A stretch of 64,000 nt of DNA from Sinorhizobium sp. 8-89 (GCF_030124325.1 NZ_JASKLR010000004.1:62001-126000); one strand, 5' to 3'. Shown: positions 52,074-62,249, counted from the first letter of the stretch. Notes: a model not told the origin generated them from the sequence alone. A program made the numbers and translations.

Positions 52074-53102
52074 ATGAACGATCCCTTTAAACAAGCGGCC
52101 GACAATAGGAAAGTCCTGAAGGCGGACGAGAGCGCGGCCGGAAGGCTGGACGCCTTCCTCACGGCCGCGCTTTCGGGCGAGTTTTCCCGCAATCGCATCA
52201 AAAGCCTGATCGAACAGGGCGCCGTTTCGATCAACGGCTCGACAATCATCGAGCCGAAAAGAAAGGTGCATCCTGGCGACGTGTTCGAGATTGCCTTGCC
52301 TGAGCCCGAGGATCCCGAACCGAAGGGCGAAGAGATCGCCCTTGACGTGCTTTACGAGGACGACGACCTGATTGTTCTCGTGAAACCGGCCGGCCTGGTC
52401 GTGCATCCGGGTGCCGGCAATTGGACGGGCACCCTCGTCAACGCGCTCATCCACCATTGCGGCGACAGCCTTTCCGGCATCGGCGGTGTCAGGCGACCAG
52501 GTATCGTTCATCGGCTCGACAAGGAAACCAGCGGCGTCATGGTCGTGGCGAAGAACGATGCCGCCCACCGCCATCTTTCGGACCAGTTTGCCGACCACGG
52601 GCGCACCGGACCGCTCGAGCGCGCCTATCAGGCAGTGGTCTGGGGACGTCCCCGTCAGTTGAAGGGCACCATCAACGCTCCGCTGGGGCGGGCCGTAGAC
52701 CGGACGAAGCGAGCCGTCAAACGCGAGGAGAGCGACGACGCGCGCGAGGCCATCACCCATTATGAAGTCGTCGAGCGTTACCTCGAAAAGCCGGATGGCA
52801 CCTGCCTCGCCTCGACCGTAGTGTGCCACCTCGAAACCGGCCGCACGCACCAGATTCGCGTCCATATGGCCCATATCGGCCATCCGCTGATCGGCGATCC
52901 TGAATATGGTGCAGCCTTTCGGACCAAAGCCAATCTACTGCCGGCACCGGCAAAAGCCGTGGTCAACCGCTTTCACCGGCAGGCGCTGCACGCCTTCATG
53001 CTGCAATTCGAGCACCCGACCACGGGCGAGACGATGCATTTCGAGGCGCCGATGCCCGCGGATATGGAAGTCCTGGTCGCTGCTCTGCGGGCTGAAGAGT
53101 GA
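52074..53102 (+). CDS. RluA family 23S rRNA pseudouridine synthase (RluD-like)
   Basis: 342 residues. An N-terminal S4 domain (about 20-85: AGRLDAFLTAALSGEFSRNRIKSLIEQGAV), then a catalytic domain with the motif RPGIVHRLDKETSGVMVVAKN, whose Asp is the catalytic residue, and LETGRTHQIRVHMAHIGHPLIGD. The S4 domain fits RluC or RluD; RluD modifies helix 69 of 23S rRNA. Followed 254 bases later by rpoH. Confidence 0.93.
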   Translation: MNDPFKQAADNRKVLKADESAAGRLDAFLTAALSGEFSRNRIKSLIEQGAVSINGSTIIEPKRKVHPGDVFEIALPEPEDPEPKGEEIALDVLYEDDDLIVLVKPAGLVVHPGAGNWTGTLVNALIHHCGDSLSGIGGVRRPGIVHRLDKETSGVMVVAKNDAAHRHLSDQFADHGRTGPLERAYQAVVWGRPRQLKGTINAPLGRAVDRTKRAVKREESDDAREAITHYEVVERYLEKPDGTCLASTVVCHLETGRTHQIRVHMAHIGHPLIGDPEYGAAFRTKANLLPAPAKAVVNRFHRQALHAFMLQFEHPTTGETMHFEAPMPADMEVLVAALRAEE

Positions 53103-53106
53103 TCCT

Positions 53107-53148
53107 AAAACGCCGCGCGTCTTATCAGACGCGCAATTGCTGCATGCA
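53107..53148. repeat. RIME-like module upstream of rpoH
   Basis: GCCGCGCGTCTTATCAGACGCGC (53112-53133 region) followed by AATTGCTGCATGCAG. Matches module A of the other elements. Confidence 0.65.
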
Positions 53149-53225
53149 GTAGGCCTTGAATTCGCCATTGCGGATTCCAATCTTATAGAAGCTTCAATTC
53201 GCAACATTCCCTTCCCCGGTCTCAC

Positions 53226-53310
53226 GGTGGCGTGAAACCGGAGTCCTTGAATCATGCTTTCGCCGTACTTATCTTTTAGCTTCGTGGGGTCTTGACGAAG
53301 ACCCACATGC
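53226..53310 (+). promoter_or_regulatory. rpoH promoter candidate and upstream hairpin
   Basis: CTTGAA (53246-53251) and TTATCT (53269-53274) with 17 bases between resemble a sigma-70 or sigma-32 promoter. A second TTGACG lies in the hairpin at 53285-53308 (GTGGGGTCTTGACGAAGACCCAC). Function is inferred from position. Confidence 0.45.
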
Positions 53311-53356
53311 CCGGTCTGCCGTCCCGGAGGCCGGAGACGCAAAAAGGGGGTGCTTC

Positions 53357-54262
53357 ATGGCCCGCAGTACTTTGCCGACCATTACCGCCGGAGAGGGCGG
53401 TCTCAACCGTTATCTCGACGAAATCCGCAAATTTCCGATGCTCGAACCGCAGGAAGAATACATGCTCGCCAAGCGGTATCAGGAGCATGACGACCGCAGT
53501 GCCGCGCACAAGCTGGTGACAAGCCATCTTCGCCTCGTCGCAAAGATTGCGATGGGCTATCGCGGCTATGGCCTGCCGATCGGCGAAGTCGTGTCGGAAG
53601 GCAATGTCGGTCTGATGCAGGCCGTCAAAAAATTCGAACCCGATCGCGGCTTCCGGCTGGCGACCTACGCGATGTGGTGGATCAAGGCGGCCATCCAGGA
53701 ATACATCCTGCGCTCCTGGTCCCTCGTCAAAATGGGTACGACCGCCAATCAGAAGCGGCTGTTCTTCAACCTGCGGCGGCTGAAGGGCCGCATTCAGGCA
53801 CTCGACGAGGGAGACCTCAAGCCCGAGCAGGTGAAGGAAATCGCGACGACCCTAAAGGTCAGCGAGGACGAGGTCGTTTCGATGAACCGTCGCCTGTCGG
53901 GCGATGCCTCGCTGAACGCGCCGATAAAGGCCAGCGAAGGCGACTCCGGGCAGTGGCAGGACTGGCTTGTCGACGACCATGACAATCAGGAAGAGATCCT
54001 AATCGAGCAGGACGAACTCGATAGCCGCAGGGCCTTGCTCGCCAGCGCGATGAAGGTTCTGAACGATCGCGAGCGCCGCATCTTCGAGGCCCGTCGCCTC
54101 GCCGAGGATCCGGTAACGCTTGAGGATCTCTCGTCCGAGTTCGACATCAGCCGGGAGCGCGTCCGGCAGATCGAAGTCCGCGCTTTCGAGAAGGTTCAGG
54201 ACGCGGTCCGCAAGGCAGCGCTCGAACGCTCGAACGCCTTGCGCGTCGTCGAAGGCGCGTAA
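53357..54262 (+). CDS. rpoH: RNA polymerase heat-shock sigma factor RpoH
   Basis: 301 residues. Region 1.2 NRYLDEIRKFPMLEPQEEYMLAKRY, region 2 with GNVGLMQAVKKFEPDRGFRLATYAMWWIKAAIQEYI, the RpoH-specific box QKRLFFNLRRLKG, and region 4.2 FDISRERVRQIEVRAFEKV. Drives heat-shock and stress genes. Rhizobia have more than one rpoH; this appears to be the main (rpoH1-type) copy by similarity, which a comparison should confirm. AGGGGG lies seven bases upstream of the ATG. Confidence 0.96.
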   Translation: MARSTLPTITAGEGGLNRYLDEIRKFPMLEPQEEYMLAKRYQEHDDRSAAHKLVTSHLRLVAKIAMGYRGYGLPIGEVVSEGNVGLMQAVKKFEPDRGFRLATYAMWWIKAAIQEYILRSWSLVKMGTTANQKRLFFNLRRLKGRIQALDEGDLKPEQVKEIATTLKVSEDEVVSMNRRLSGDASLNAPIKASEGDSGQWQDWLVDDHDNQEEILIEQDELDSRRALLASAMKVLNDRERRIFEARRLAEDPVTLEDLSSEFDISRERVRQIEVRAFEKVQDAVRKAALERSNALRVVEGA

Positions 54263-54309
54263 GGGCTCGGCTTCCCAGCGACGCAGGAAGCCGCCACATG
54301 GGAACAAGC

Positions 54310-54347
54310 AAAAATCCCGGCCGGGGCTCCCCCGGCCGGGATTTTTT
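54310..54347 (+). terminator. rpoH terminator
   Basis: AAAAATCCCGGCCGGGG pairs with CCCCGGCCGGGATTTTTT around a short loop. Very strong, and usable in both directions given A-rich and T-rich flanks, serving the convergent gene too. Confidence 0.93.
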
Positions 54348-54368
54348 GTATCGCCATCTCGTCCCCGG

Positions 54369-56642
54369 CTACTGGCTGCTTGCGGCCGTGTTGCCGAGCG
54401 CGCCCCACGCCTGCATCGCCTTGTTGAAGGCTTCGACGCCGGCAGCCCCCTTCTCCAGCGTCAGCAAGGCACGGCGCCCGTTCCGGTAGGTGATCGGAAT
54501 GTCGATCCAGCTGCGGCTGCGCAGCAGTTCCATATTGTTGCTGACAGCTTCGGCGAAGTCGTTGAGCGCAATCATGTGGAAATCGTCGGTGATCTTCGCG
54601 GGCACGGCGATCAGCGGATCGCCACGGTCCTGCTCCGTGCGCTTCATCGAAACGCGCTGGACACCGTCAATGCTGCCGCCCTCGAAGTTCTCTGGAAGCG
54701 AGAACACAAATTCGACTACGTGGCTCGCCGGCAGCGACGGGTCGGCATTGCGCTTGATCGTCATCAGCGCGGTCAACCCCCGGTCGGGTACCGTGATCTG
54801 CGCCTGGATCGTGGGCTCGGGCTTCGCGTCTCCGCCCGGCGACTCATCCTTGATCGACCAGGCGACGGTACCGGGGATCGCCGTCGGGGAGGACTGGCCG
54901 AGCCGCTCCTCGTAAAGGAACATCTTCTCCCCGTCGGCAACGGAGATCTCCGCCTGAGGCGCTTGCCCGGCGTCCTGGTTCGGCGCCGCGGGAACTTCTG
55001 CCCCTGCCGTCTGCTGTGGTTCGGCACCACCACTTTGCGGCTGTCCGGCCTCCGTCTGAGGAGCGACTGACTTGCCCTCCTGCGAGACTTCCGTGTCGCT
55101 CGCGCCTGCTGGACCCTCATCCACTTCCGACCCATCGGCAAGCAGCCGCTGGGTAAGCTTTGTCGAACTGTCCTCGGGCTGCGCCGTTTCGCCAGGCGTA
55201 GCAGGCTGCCTGTCTGGTTGGCTGGGCTGGCCGGCAGGCGCGTTCTGGCCGTCCGGTGTTCCGGTGTCCTCCGGCGCCGCGGGCATGATCTTCGCGATCA
55301 GCCCCGAAAGCCAGGCGTTGCCCGCCTCGCGGTTCTGCCAATAGGCATAACCGCCGCCGCCGAGAAGAAGCGCAACGACGGCGCCGATTGCCAGCCGCTT
55401 GAAATTGAAGCGGGAGGGCTTGGGTGTTGCGCGGTAGGATGGACGAGCCGGCGCGGAAACCGGAGGCTCACCGCCATTCTCCTTGGCAGCAGTTGCCGCT
55501 CCGTTCGCAGCCGCCCCTGCCCCGGCGTTGTCGCCAAAGCCAAGCAGGTCGTCGATGTGGTCCCAGGCGGTGCTGGCGCGCTCCTCCTGGCTCGCGGGCA
55601 CAGGCGCCTTTTCCACCGGCCACGACCATTCGGAAATGTCGGCTTCGGCAGCCTTATCCTTCTTGCTCTCCGTTGCAGGCGCGAAAGGATCGTTTTCGTC
55701 GAATGACCAAGAGCGCGACGGCTCGGCGTCGCCGGGATGCTGCTGTTCGGGCTCGTCCGTTTCCGGTTCCACCGGGTGGATGCCCAGCCGCTCTGGCGCC
55801 GCCGAAGACGCATCCCCGGCCGCCTCGGGCGCTTTTGTCGTCGAAGCCGTATCGTTCCATTCCGGCAGAGCCCATTCCGATGCGGCGGATTTCGCCTCCG
55901 TATCCTCCTCGCTCGGGAGAGATTCGGACCGTACCGGCTCGCCATGATCGGGCTCAGCCTCGACCTGCTCATCGCGGAAATCAGCGCGCGATTCGGGCTG
56001 TCCCGCATCGTCAACCGGCGGCGCCTGCTCGGCTTCGAATTCATGGTCGGCCGGTCGTTCGTCGGTCGGAGCGGCCTGTCGTGCCGCTGCTTCGTCCACC
56101 GGTTCTTCGGACGGCACTTCCTCAGGCGGTTCGGACGGGGTGTCGTCGTCATAGGCGGCAACCGGTTCGAGTGCCGCCTCCTCGTCGATCGACGCGGCGT
56201 GCTGCCCCTCGTCGCCCGCTTCGGCGCTAACCGCCGGCGGCGACACAGGTTCGGCGACTTCCGGCTCCTCGCTTGCAGGTTCCTCGGTCTGTTCTTCCGA
56301 CGGCGCTTCTTCCGGCTCGTCAGCAACGCTCGCCACAGGCTCCGGCTCGCTCGGGGCAGGCGGCTCCTGCCCCGTCGGCGTTTCGGCTAACGGCGGCTCG
56401 ACCGCGTCGGTTTCCTCGACCGCAGGGAGGGCTTCCGCATGTTCGCTTTCGACTTCGCCGATTGCCTGTTCCAGCTTGTTAAGCTGGCGATTGATCATGT
56501 CGTCTGATGGCCGTGGGCTCATGTTTTCGAGTTGCCGGCGCACGGCACTACGCGCCTTCTCGTAAACCCTGCCCCGCATTTCCGGTGTGTTTTCCGACAG
56601 GCCGTCAACGGTCCTGCGAATAACTGCAACAAAATCCGCCAT
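54369..56642 (-). CDS. large acidic single-pass membrane protein
   Basis: 757 residues from the ATG at 56642. A short helical N-terminus (VAVIRRTVDGLSENTPEMRGRVYEKARSAVRRQL), about 330 residues of acidic, Pro/Glu-rich low-complexity sequence, a basic patch then one membrane segment (FNFKRLAIGAVVALLLGGGGYAYW) near residue 420, a second Pro/Gln-rich stretch, and a conserved-looking C-terminal domain with FLYEERLGQ, PDRGLTALMTIKRN and MIALNDFAEAV. No named family known to me. Upstream of it is purA, 65 bases away. Confidence 0.85.
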   Translation of the reverse strand: MADFVAVIRRTVDGLSENTPEMRGRVYEKARSAVRRQLENMSPRPSDDMINRQLNKLEQAIGEVESEHAEALPAVEETDAVEPPLAETPTGQEPPAPSEPEPVASVADEPEEAPSEEQTEEPASEEPEVAEPVSPPAVSAEAGDEGQHAASIDEEAALEPVAAYDDDTPSEPPEEVPSEEPVDEAAARQAAPTDERPADHEFEAEQAPPVDDAGQPESRADFRDEQVEAEPDHGEPVRSESLPSEEDTEAKSAASEWALPEWNDTASTTKAPEAAGDASSAAPERLGIHPVEPETDEPEQQHPGDAEPSRSWSFDENDPFAPATESKKDKAAEADISEWSWPVEKAPVPASQEERASTAWDHIDDLLGFGDNAGAGAAANGAATAAKENGGEPPVSAPARPSYRATPKPSRFNFKRLAIGAVVALLLGGGGYAYWQNREAGNAWLSGLIAKIMPAAPEDTGTPDGQNAPAGQPSQPDRQPATPGETAQPEDSSTKLTQRLLADGSEVDEGPAGASDTEVSQEGKSVAPQTEAGQPQSGGAEPQQTAGAEVPAAPNQDAGQAPQAEISVADGEKMFLYEERLGQSSPTAIPGTVAWSIKDESPGGDAKPEPTIQAQITVPDRGLTALMTIKRNADPSLPASHVVEFVFSLPENFEGGSIDGVQRVSMKRTEQDRGDPLIAVPAKITDDFHMIALNDFAEAVSNNMELLRSRSWIDIPITYRNGRRALLTLEKGAAGVEAFNKAMQAWGALGNTAASSQ

Positions 56643-56707
56643 CAGAACTTTCTCATACTCCCAGGCATGCGCCTGCAATCACCGACGCCACTGTCGTCGC
56701 GCCGACA

Positions 56708-58006
56708 CTAGTCCTCAAAAGGGTCCGTCACAAGTATTGTGTCATCGCGTTCCGGGCTCGTCGAAAGAAGTGCGACCGGCGCGCCGATCAGTTCCTCGAC
56801 CTGGCGAACATACTTGATCGCTTGCGCCGGAAGATCGGCCCAACTACGGGCGCCAACCGTCGATTCCTTCCAGCCTTCAAGCGTAATGTAGACGGGCTTT
56901 ACCGAAGCTTGCTGCGCCTGACTTGCTGGAAGATGGTCGATCTCTCGTCCGTCCAGAGTATAACCGACGCAAATCTTCAACTCGTCGAGACCGTCAAGCA
57001 CATCAAGCTTCGTGAGCGCAATGCCCGTGATTCCGTTTGCGGCGACGGACTGACGCACGAGCGCGGCGTCGAACCATCCGCAGCGGCGCTTGCGCCCGGT
57101 GACGGTCCCGAATTCATGGCCGCGTTCACCGAGGAACTGGCCAATCTGGTCGTTAAGCTCCGTCGGAAACGGTCCTTCGCCGACACGTGTCGTATAGGCC
57201 TTGGTGATGCCGAGAATGTAGCCGAGCGACCCTGGCCCCATGCCGGAACCGGCAGCGGCCTGGCCGGCAACCGTGTTGGACGAGGTGACGAAGGGATACG
57301 TGCCGTGGTCGATGTCGAGCAGTGTGCCCTGAGCGCCTTCGAAGAGGATACGCGCGCCTTTGCGCCGATGCTTGTCGAGGAGCAGCCAGACCGTATCCAT
57401 GAACGGCAGCACGCGCGCCGCGACCGAAGAGAGTTCATTCATGATCGCCTGATGGCTGATCTCCGCTTCGCCGAGCCCGCGGCGCAGCGCATTGTGATGC
57501 GTCAGCAGTCGGTCGACCTTTGCCGGCAGCGTGTCCAGATCGGCAAGATCCATGACGCGAATGGCGCGGCGGCCGACCTTGTCCTCGTAAGCCGGGCCGA
57601 TGCCGCGGCGCGTCGTGCCGATCTTGGTGCCGCTGTTCGAGGCGGCATCCTCGCGGAAGCCGTCGAGCTCCCGGTGCAGCGACAGGATGAGCGTCGCGTT
57701 GTCGGCGATACGCAGGTTGTCCGGGGTGACCTTCACGCCTTGGTTGGCAAGCTTGTCGATCTCCGCGATCAGCGCATGGGGATCGATCACGACGCCGTTG
57801 CCGATGACCGCGAGCTTACCGGGGCGGACGACGCCGGAGGGAAGCAGCGACAGTTTGTAGCTGACGCCGTCGATCACCAGGGTGTGGCCGGCATTGTGGC
57901 CGCCCTGGAACCGCACGACGATGTCCGCGCGCTCCGAAAGCCAGTCCACGATCTTGCCTTTGCCTTCGTCGCCCCATTGGGATCCGACCACCACGACATT
58001 CGTCAT
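56708..58006 (-). CDS. purA: adenylosuccinate synthase
   Basis: 432 residues from the ATG at 58006. GTP-dependent first step from IMP to AMP. Motifs: [19 protein letters not shown] (P-loop), [22 protein letters not shown], and [13 protein letters not shown], and the closing C-terminal [12 protein letters not shown] region. Length normal. Divergent from the EamA transporter gene. Confidence 0.97.
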   Translation of the reverse strand: MTNVVVVGSQWGDEGKGKIVDWLSERADIVVRFQGGHNAGHTLVIDGVSYKLSLLPSGVVRPGKLAVIGNGVVIDPHALIAEIDKLANQGVKVTPDNLRIADNATLILSLHRELDGFREDAASNSGTKIGTTRRGIGPAYEDKVGRRAIRVMDLADLDTLPAKVDRLLTHHNALRRGLGEAEISHQAIMNELSSVAARVLPFMDTVWLLLDKHRRKGARILFEGAQGTLLDIDHGTYPFVTSSNTVAGQAAAGSGMGPGSLGYILGITKAYTTRVGEGPFPTELNDQIGQFLGERGHEFGTVTGRKRRCGWFDAALVRQSVAANGITGIALTKLDVLDGLDELKICVGYTLDGREIDHLPASQAQQASVKPVYITLEGWKESTVGARSWADLPAQAIKYVRQVEELIGAPVALLSTSPERDDTILVTDPFED

Positions 58007-58196
58007 AATTTTCTTCCTGTTCGCACGCGCACAAGGGATTGCGCCATTCTGAAACCCGCGCATCTATACTGTGTTGTCTTGCGGAAAGCGACCCCGTTGT
58101 GCCCCGCTCGAAGCCCTTTTTCGCATGACAACCGACGGATTTAGCGCCTATATCTCTGCTGCTCTCTCGCCTCTCCGGCACTCATTCCCGTCCCAC

Positions 58197-59102
58197 ATGG
58201 ATCGCAGCATCGTGAACGCCAAGGCCTATTTCTATCTCGCAATAACTTCGCTTTTTTGGGGCGGCAATTCAGTCGCGGGCAAGATGGCCGTCGGGCACGT
58301 CAGTCCGATGATGCTGACGACGCTACGCTGGATGGTGGCACTCGCTGTCATCCTGGCATTGATGACGCCGCAGATCCGTCGCGACTGGGACAAGATCCGT
58401 GAGCATTGGCTGCAATTGCTGGCCTACGGCGCCGTCGGCTTCACCATGTTCAATGCGTTCCTCTATTCGGCGGTGAAATATACGAGCGCCATCAACGCCG
58501 TGATCCTGCAGGCCGGCATCCCGATGCTGATCTTCCTCTTCAACTTCGTCCTGTTCCGCACAAAAGCCTCGGTCGCGCAGCTCATCGGCTTCACGGTGAC
58601 GCTGATCGGCGTGTTGATTACAGCCGCGCACGGCGACCTCGCCAGTCTGTTGCAGTTGCAGTTCAATTTCGGCGACGCGCTGATGCTTCTCGCCTGTATC
58701 GTCTATGCCGCATATACGGTCGGGCTGCGCTGGAAGCCGAACATGCACTGGCAGAGCTTCATCGCCGCCCCGGCCTTCGGGGCACTCTTGAGCGCCATCC
58801 CGCTCCTCATCTGGGAATTCTGGAACGGCAGCGCCATCGTGCCCGATGCCAGCGGCTGGGCAATCGTCGTCTACGCTGCGATCTTCCCGTCTCTGATGTC
58901 CCAGGTTCTATACGTGCGTGGCGTGGAAATGATCGGCGCCAACCGCGCCGGGCTTTTCATCAACGCCATCCCGGTGTTCGGAACACTGCTTTCCGTGCTT
59001 CTTGTCGGCGAAACATTTCATCCGTTTCATCTCGTGGCATTGCTGCTGGTGCTTGGCGGCATTGCCATCGCGGAACGTGGCCGCCCGAAGCTGCCCCGAT
59101 GA
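58197..59102 (+). CDS. EamA (DMT) family transporter
   Basis: 301 residues from the ATG at 58197; ATGs at 58125 and 58071 give longer forms without hydrophobic gain. Ten hydrophobic segments in two EamA repeats: LAITSLFWGGNSVAGK and NAVILQAGIPMLIFLFNF in the first, and ASGWAIVVYAAIFPSLMSQVLY and GLFINAIPVFGTLLSVLLVGE in the second. Drug/metabolite transporters of this kind export amino acids, nucleosides or other metabolites; the substrate is unknown. Confidence 0.9.
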   Translation: MDRSIVNAKAYFYLAITSLFWGGNSVAGKMAVGHVSPMMLTTLRWMVALAVILALMTPQIRRDWDKIREHWLQLLAYGAVGFTMFNAFLYSAVKYTSAINAVILQAGIPMLIFLFNFVLFRTKASVAQLIGFTVTLIGVLITAAHGDLASLLQLQFNFGDALMLLACIVYAAYTVGLRWKPNMHWQSFIAAPAFGALLSAIPLLIWEFWNGSAIVPDASGWAIVVYAAIFPSLMSQVLYVRGVEMIGANRAGLFINAIPVFGTLLSVLLVGETFHPFHLVALLLVLGGIAIAERGRPKLPR

Positions 59103-59232
59103 GATCAAAACGCGAGGGGCAGCCGGTATCCCCGTCCGCCTCGAATGAAGGCGTGCAGCATTGAAGGCGACAGCGCCGCGCATCTGAACGAGGCGCGGCG
59201 CTGTAGCAAGCCGAGTTATGGAGCGGTGCCAA

Positions 59233-60828
59233 TCAATCGATATTGAACACCAATTGCTTCGCCTGGCGGATTGCCGCGTTGGCACGCAGCTTGTCGAGCA
59301 CCGTCTCGGAGACCGGACCGTCGACATAAAGCAGAGCGATGGCGTCGCCGCCTTCCTTCTCGCGGCCGAGCTGGAAGTTGGCGATGTTGACGCCGGCGTC
59401 ACCGAGCGTCGTACCGATGAATCCAATCATACCGGGGACGTCGGTGTTGGTGAGATAGACCATGTGCTTGCCGACATCGGCATCGAGATTGATGCCCTTG
59501 ATCTGGATGAAGCGCGGCTTTCCATCGGAGAAGACCGTACCGGCGACCGAACGGGTCTGGTTCGCCGTCGTCACCGTCAGCTTGATGTAGCCGTCGAAGA
59601 CGCCGGACTTGTCGCGTTTCACTTCGGAAAGGATGACGCCCTTTTCCTTGATCATGACCGGCGCGGAAACCATGTTGACGTCCGCCACTTGCGGACGGAT
59701 CAGGCCGGCGAGGACGGCGCTCGTCAGTGCCTTGGTGTTCATCGCGGCCGTGGAACCGTCATAGAGGATTTCGATTTCCTTGATGGCGCTTTCGGTGACC
59801 TGGCCGACGAAGGCGCCGAGGACGTCCGCGAGCCGGATGAAGGGCTTCAGGATCGGCGCTTCCTCCGCCGTGATCGACGGCATGTTGATGGCGTTCGAGA
59901 CAGCGCCGTTGACCAGGTAGTCCGACATCTGATCGGCGATCTGCAGCGCCACGTTCTCCTGCGCTTCGGTCGTGGAAGCGCCGAGGTGCGGCGTGCACAC
60001 GACGTTCGGCAGACCGAACAGCGGGCTTTCGGTGGCGGGTTCCACCTCGAAGACGTCGAAGCCGGCACCGGCGACATGGCCCGATTTCAACGCTTCGGCA
60101 AGCGCGCTTTCGACGACGAGGCCGCCACGGGCGCAGTTGACGATGCGCACACCCGGCTTCATCTTGGCGATTGCTTCTGCGTCGATGATGTTGCGGGTCT
60201 TGTCGGTCAGCGGCACGTGCAGGGTGATGAAATCCGCCCGCGCAAAGAGTTCGTCGAGTTCGACCTTGACGACGCCCATCTCCTCGGCGCGCTCCTTCGA
60301 CAGGAACGGATCGTAGGCGATGACGTGCATCTTCAGGCCGATGGCGCGGGCGCAGACGATCGAGCCGATATTGCCGGCACCGATGACGCCGAGCACCTTG
60401 CCGGTGATCTCGACGCCCATGAATTTCGACTTTTCCCACTTGCCGGCTTGGGTGGAACCGTCTGCCGCAGGAAGCTGCCGGGCGACGGCAAACATCAGGG
60501 CGACCGCATGCTCGGCCGTGGTGATCGAGTTGCCGAAGGGCGTGTTCATGACGATGATACCGCGGCGCGAAGCAGCCGGGATATCGACGTTATCCACGCC
60601 GATGCCGGCACGGCCGACGACCTTGAGATTGGTGGCGGCAGCGATCAGCTTCTCCGTCACCTTGGTGGCGGAGCGGATGGCGAGACCGTCGTAGTTGCCG
60701 ATGATCTCGGCGAGCTTTTCCTTGTCTTTGCCGAGCTTCGGCTGGAAATCCACTTCAACGCCGCGGTCGCGGAAGATCTGGACGGCGGTTTCCGACAGTT
60801 CATCGGATACGAGAACGCGAGGTGCCAT
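59233..60828 (-). CDS. serA: D-3-phosphoglycerate dehydrogenase
   Basis: 531 residues, the long form. NAD Rossmann motif VLGVIGAGNIGSIVCARAIG; catalytic Arg in VNCARGGLV, Glu and His in PHLGASTTEAQ; then an intervening ASB domain and a C-terminal ACT domain (VYLTNTDVPGMIGFIGTTLGDAGVNI) that may bind serine. First committed step to L-serine. It follows serC by 79 bases, with a perfect hairpin (60874-60894) in the gap. Confidence 0.97.
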   Translation of the reverse strand: MAPRVLVSDELSETAVQIFRDRGVEVDFQPKLGKDKEKLAEIIGNYDGLAIRSATKVTEKLIAAATNLKVVGRAGIGVDNVDIPAASRRGIIVMNTPFGNSITTAEHAVALMFAVARQLPAADGSTQAGKWEKSKFMGVEITGKVLGVIGAGNIGSIVCARAIGLKMHVIAYDPFLSKERAEEMGVVKVELDELFARADFITLHVPLTDKTRNIIDAEAIAKMKPGVRIVNCARGGLVVESALAEALKSGHVAGAGFDVFEVEPATESPLFGLPNVVCTPHLGASTTEAQENVALQIADQMSDYLVNGAVSNAINMPSITAEEAPILKPFIRLADVLGAFVGQVTESAIKEIEILYDGSTAAMNTKALTSAVLAGLIRPQVADVNMVSAPVMIKEKGVILSEVKRDKSGVFDGYIKLTVTTANQTRSVAGTVFSDGKPRFIQIKGINLDADVGKHMVYLTNTDVPGMIGFIGTTLGDAGVNIANFQLGREKEGGDAIALLYVDGPVSETVLDKLRANAAIRQAKQLVFNID

Positions 60829-60907
60829 GAGAGGCCTCCTTAAGGATCAGTTCTGAAAGGAATGCGGGATTGGCTTCGCTCGCAGCGAGCGAAGCGTATC
60901 GCTTGGA

Positions 60908-62086
60908 TCAGGCGGCGGCCTGCGACAGCGTCGCCTTCTGGGTCTCGACGGCCCAGGTGAGCCACGGCATCAGCGCCTCCATGTCGGAAGTCTCGATGGT
61001 GGCACCAGCCCAGATCCGCAGACCGGAGGGGGCGTCGCGATAGTGGCCGATATCGTAGGCCACACCTTCCTTTTCGAGCAGGGCAACGACGCCCTTCGCG
61101 AAAGCGGCCTGGCCGTCGGCATCGAGGGCCAATACGTCCTTGTCGACGATCTTGAGGCAGACCGAGGTGTTGGAGCGGGTTTCCGCCTTGATAGCCAAGT
61201 TTGCAATCCAGGCATTTGCGTCGACGAACCGATGGATCGCGTCGGCGTTGGCGTCTGCCCGGGCGATCAGCCCCTTGAGGCCGCCGACCGACTTCGCCCA
61301 AAGGAGCGCGTCGATATAGTCTTCGACGCAGAGCATCGACGGCGTGTTGATCGTCTCGCCGGCAAAGATGCCCTCTATCAGCTTGCCGCCGCTGGTCAGG
61401 CGGAAGATCTTCGGCAGCGGCCATGCCGGCGCATAGGTCAGCAGCCGTTCGACTGCGCGCGGCGAAAGAATGAGGACGCCATGCGCGCCCTCTCCGCCCA
61501 GAACCTTCTGCCAGGAGAAGGTGACGACGTCGAGCTTGGCGAAATCGAGATCCTGGGCAAAGGCAGCGGAGGTCGCGTCGCAGATCGTCAGGCCCTTGCG
61601 ATCCGCCGGAATGAAATCGGCGTTCGGCACACGCACGCCGGAGGTTGTGCCATTCCAGGTGAAGACGACATCCCGGTCGAAATCAACCTGGGCAAGATCC
61701 GGCAATTCGCCATAGGCAGCCTCGAACTTGCGAACATCGGCGAGCTTGAGCTGCTTGACCACGTCGGTCACCCAACCGGCACCGAAGCTTTCCCAGGCAA
61801 GCATATCGACGCCACGGGCGCCGAGCAGCGACCACAGCGCCATTTCGACGGCGCCGGTATCGGAAGCAGGCACGATACCGATGCGGTAGTCGGCCGGCAC
61901 TTCAAGAATTTCACGGGTAAGATCAATGGCCTGCTTCAGCTTCGTCTTGCCGATCTTGGCTCGGTGCGATCGACCGAGCGCGGCATCGGAGAGAGCTTCG
62001 AGCGTCCAACCGGGACGCTTTGCGCAGGGGCCAGAAGAAAAATGGGTATTTGCCGGACGCACGTCCGGCGTGGCAGGCTTCGTCAT
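60908..62086 (-). CDS. serC: phosphoserine aminotransferase
   Basis: 392 residues, of the alphaproteobacterial/archaeal-type SerC subgroup. PLP lysine in [18 protein letters not shown]-terminal [32 protein letters not shown]. Converts 3-phosphohydroxypyruvate to phosphoserine. Leads the serC-serA operon. The upstream leader folds into hairpins, one of which encloses the ribosome-binding site. Confidence 0.95.
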   Translation of the reverse strand: MTKPATPDVRPANTHFSSGPCAKRPGWTLEALSDAALGRSHRAKIGKTKLKQAIDLTREILEVPADYRIGIVPASDTGAVEMALWSLLGARGVDMLAWESFGAGWVTDVVKQLKLADVRKFEAAYGELPDLAQVDFDRDVVFTWNGTTSGVRVPNADFIPADRKGLTICDATSAAFAQDLDFAKLDVVTFSWQKVLGGEGAHGVLILSPRAVERLLTYAPAWPLPKIFRLTSGGKLIEGIFAGETINTPSMLCVEDYIDALLWAKSVGGLKGLIARADANADAIHRFVDANAWIANLAIKAETRSNTSVCLKIVDKDVLALDADGQAAFAKGVVALLEKEGVAYDIGHYRDAPSGLRIWAGATIETSDMEALMPWLTWAVETQKATLSQAAA

Positions 62087-62150
62087 AATGCTATCCTCTC
62101 AGATAGAAGCCCCTCGTTGGGGAGGGGTGTCCCGCTGTCGGGAATATTGC
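62087..62150 (-). promoter_or_regulatory. serC leader RNA
   Basis: On the minus strand a stem CCCG/CGGG (62131-62142), then CCCCTC/GAGGGG (62110-62127), and lastly TATC/GATA enclosing GAGAGG, the Shine-Dalgarno region just before the ATG. A conserved serC leader motif was described upstream of serC-serA in alphaproteobacteria; this has the right place and general shape. The ligand or signal is unknown. Confidence 0.6.
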
Positions 62151-62249
62151 GGGTCAGAGAGGAAGTCAAGCAACTTGCGTCGCTTTTGGAAAAATTTCCG
62201 GCGTTCCGGGTAAAGTTCTGATACAGAGAGTGCAGACGCCGAACGATTG

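Noticed and set aside
56822..58144. 440-codon plus-strand frame opposite purA
   Set aside because: Antisense shadow of purA; purA is certain from its motifs.
59218..60843. 541-codon plus-strand frame opposite serA
   Set aside because: Asp/Arg/Val-rich mirror of serA with no recognisable domain.
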